A stretch of 23,853 nt of DNA, from assembly GCA_041495205.1 (NCBI GenBank), contig JBGQCF010000036.1, positions 1-23,853 of the forward strand. Reading direction: 5' to 3'. The first letter of the stretch is position 1. Each line of letters opens with the position of its first letter. Origin of the DNA: JAHFRG01 sp041495205. GTDB lineage: Bacteria; Pseudomonadota; Gammaproteobacteria; Burkholderiales; JAHFRG01. A model generated the notes under the pieces. That model worked only from the letters and a program-made list of their open reading frames with translations, did not search any database and was not told the DNA's origin. This document shows positions 23,851 to 23,853 of the stretch, one piece after another. The position numbers were made by a program, and so were the translations under genes.

Positions 23851-23853
23851 GGG

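Overview
The window reads as one contiguous stretch of a betaproteobacterial chromosome. The basis is gene content and order: a yhdP-nit-tldD run divergent from glnE, an orphan rsxB directly followed by nth, a DUF1841 gene, a two-cytochrome c4-like pair and a betaproteobacterial-looking ilvE. The exact lineage (Nitrosomonadales-like is my guess) cannot be fixed from sequence reading alone. No tRNA, rRNA, CRISPR array, intact insertion sequence or phage module was seen.

Layout. 1-5500 (+): a very large flavo-iron-sulfur oxidoreductase that joins a GltD/NfnB-like module to a PyrK/NfnA-like module in one chain. It is followed by a soluble RnfB/RsxB-type ferredoxin, endonuclease III (overlapping it by ATGA) and a DUF1841 protein. 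5500-5820: a dispersed-repeat-like GC-rich stretch ending in a strong bidirectional terminator. 5820-6500 (-): two tandem monohaem c-type cytochromes. 6500-8360: a PduO-type cobalamin adenosyltransferase (+) convergent with a BtuF-like binding protein (-). A highly structured element lies between them, and its minus strand resembles the 3' part of RNase P RNA. 8390-14470 (-): a stand-alone cyclic-nucleotide-binding protein, a divergent DAHP-synthase-like enzyme, a TPR lipoprotein (TssQ-like), a cyclase-TM-PEGA protein, TldD and a Nit-type amidase. 14537-18364 (-): the AsmA-like giant YhdP. 18389-18656: a MITE-like element with terminal inverted repeats fills most of the yhdP/glnE divergent promoter region. 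18749-21457 (+): glnE, overlapping tail-to-tail with a six-TM adenylate cyclase (-). 22930-23850 (+): ilvE, complete at the window's end.

How the parts work together. The first block is electron transfer: an NAD(P)H flavoprotein with several Fe-S clusters next to a ferredoxin that in enterobacteria belongs to the membrane Rsx/Rnf complex, whose operon also ends in nth. Here only rsxB and nth remain. Two cobalamin genes face each other. Three proteins concern cyclic nucleotides (two class III cyclases, one cNMP-binding protein), which suggests local second-messenger signalling. GlnE (control of glutamine synthetase), IlvE and the DAHP-synthase-like protein are nitrogen and amino-acid metabolism.

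Most worth a second look: the single-chain NfnAB-like enzyme with its unrecognised N-terminal 240 residues, the rnpB-like element at 7345-7455, the 51-bp repeat placed at the same distance upstream of two different promoters, and the MITE-like element that appears to supply part of the glnE promoter.
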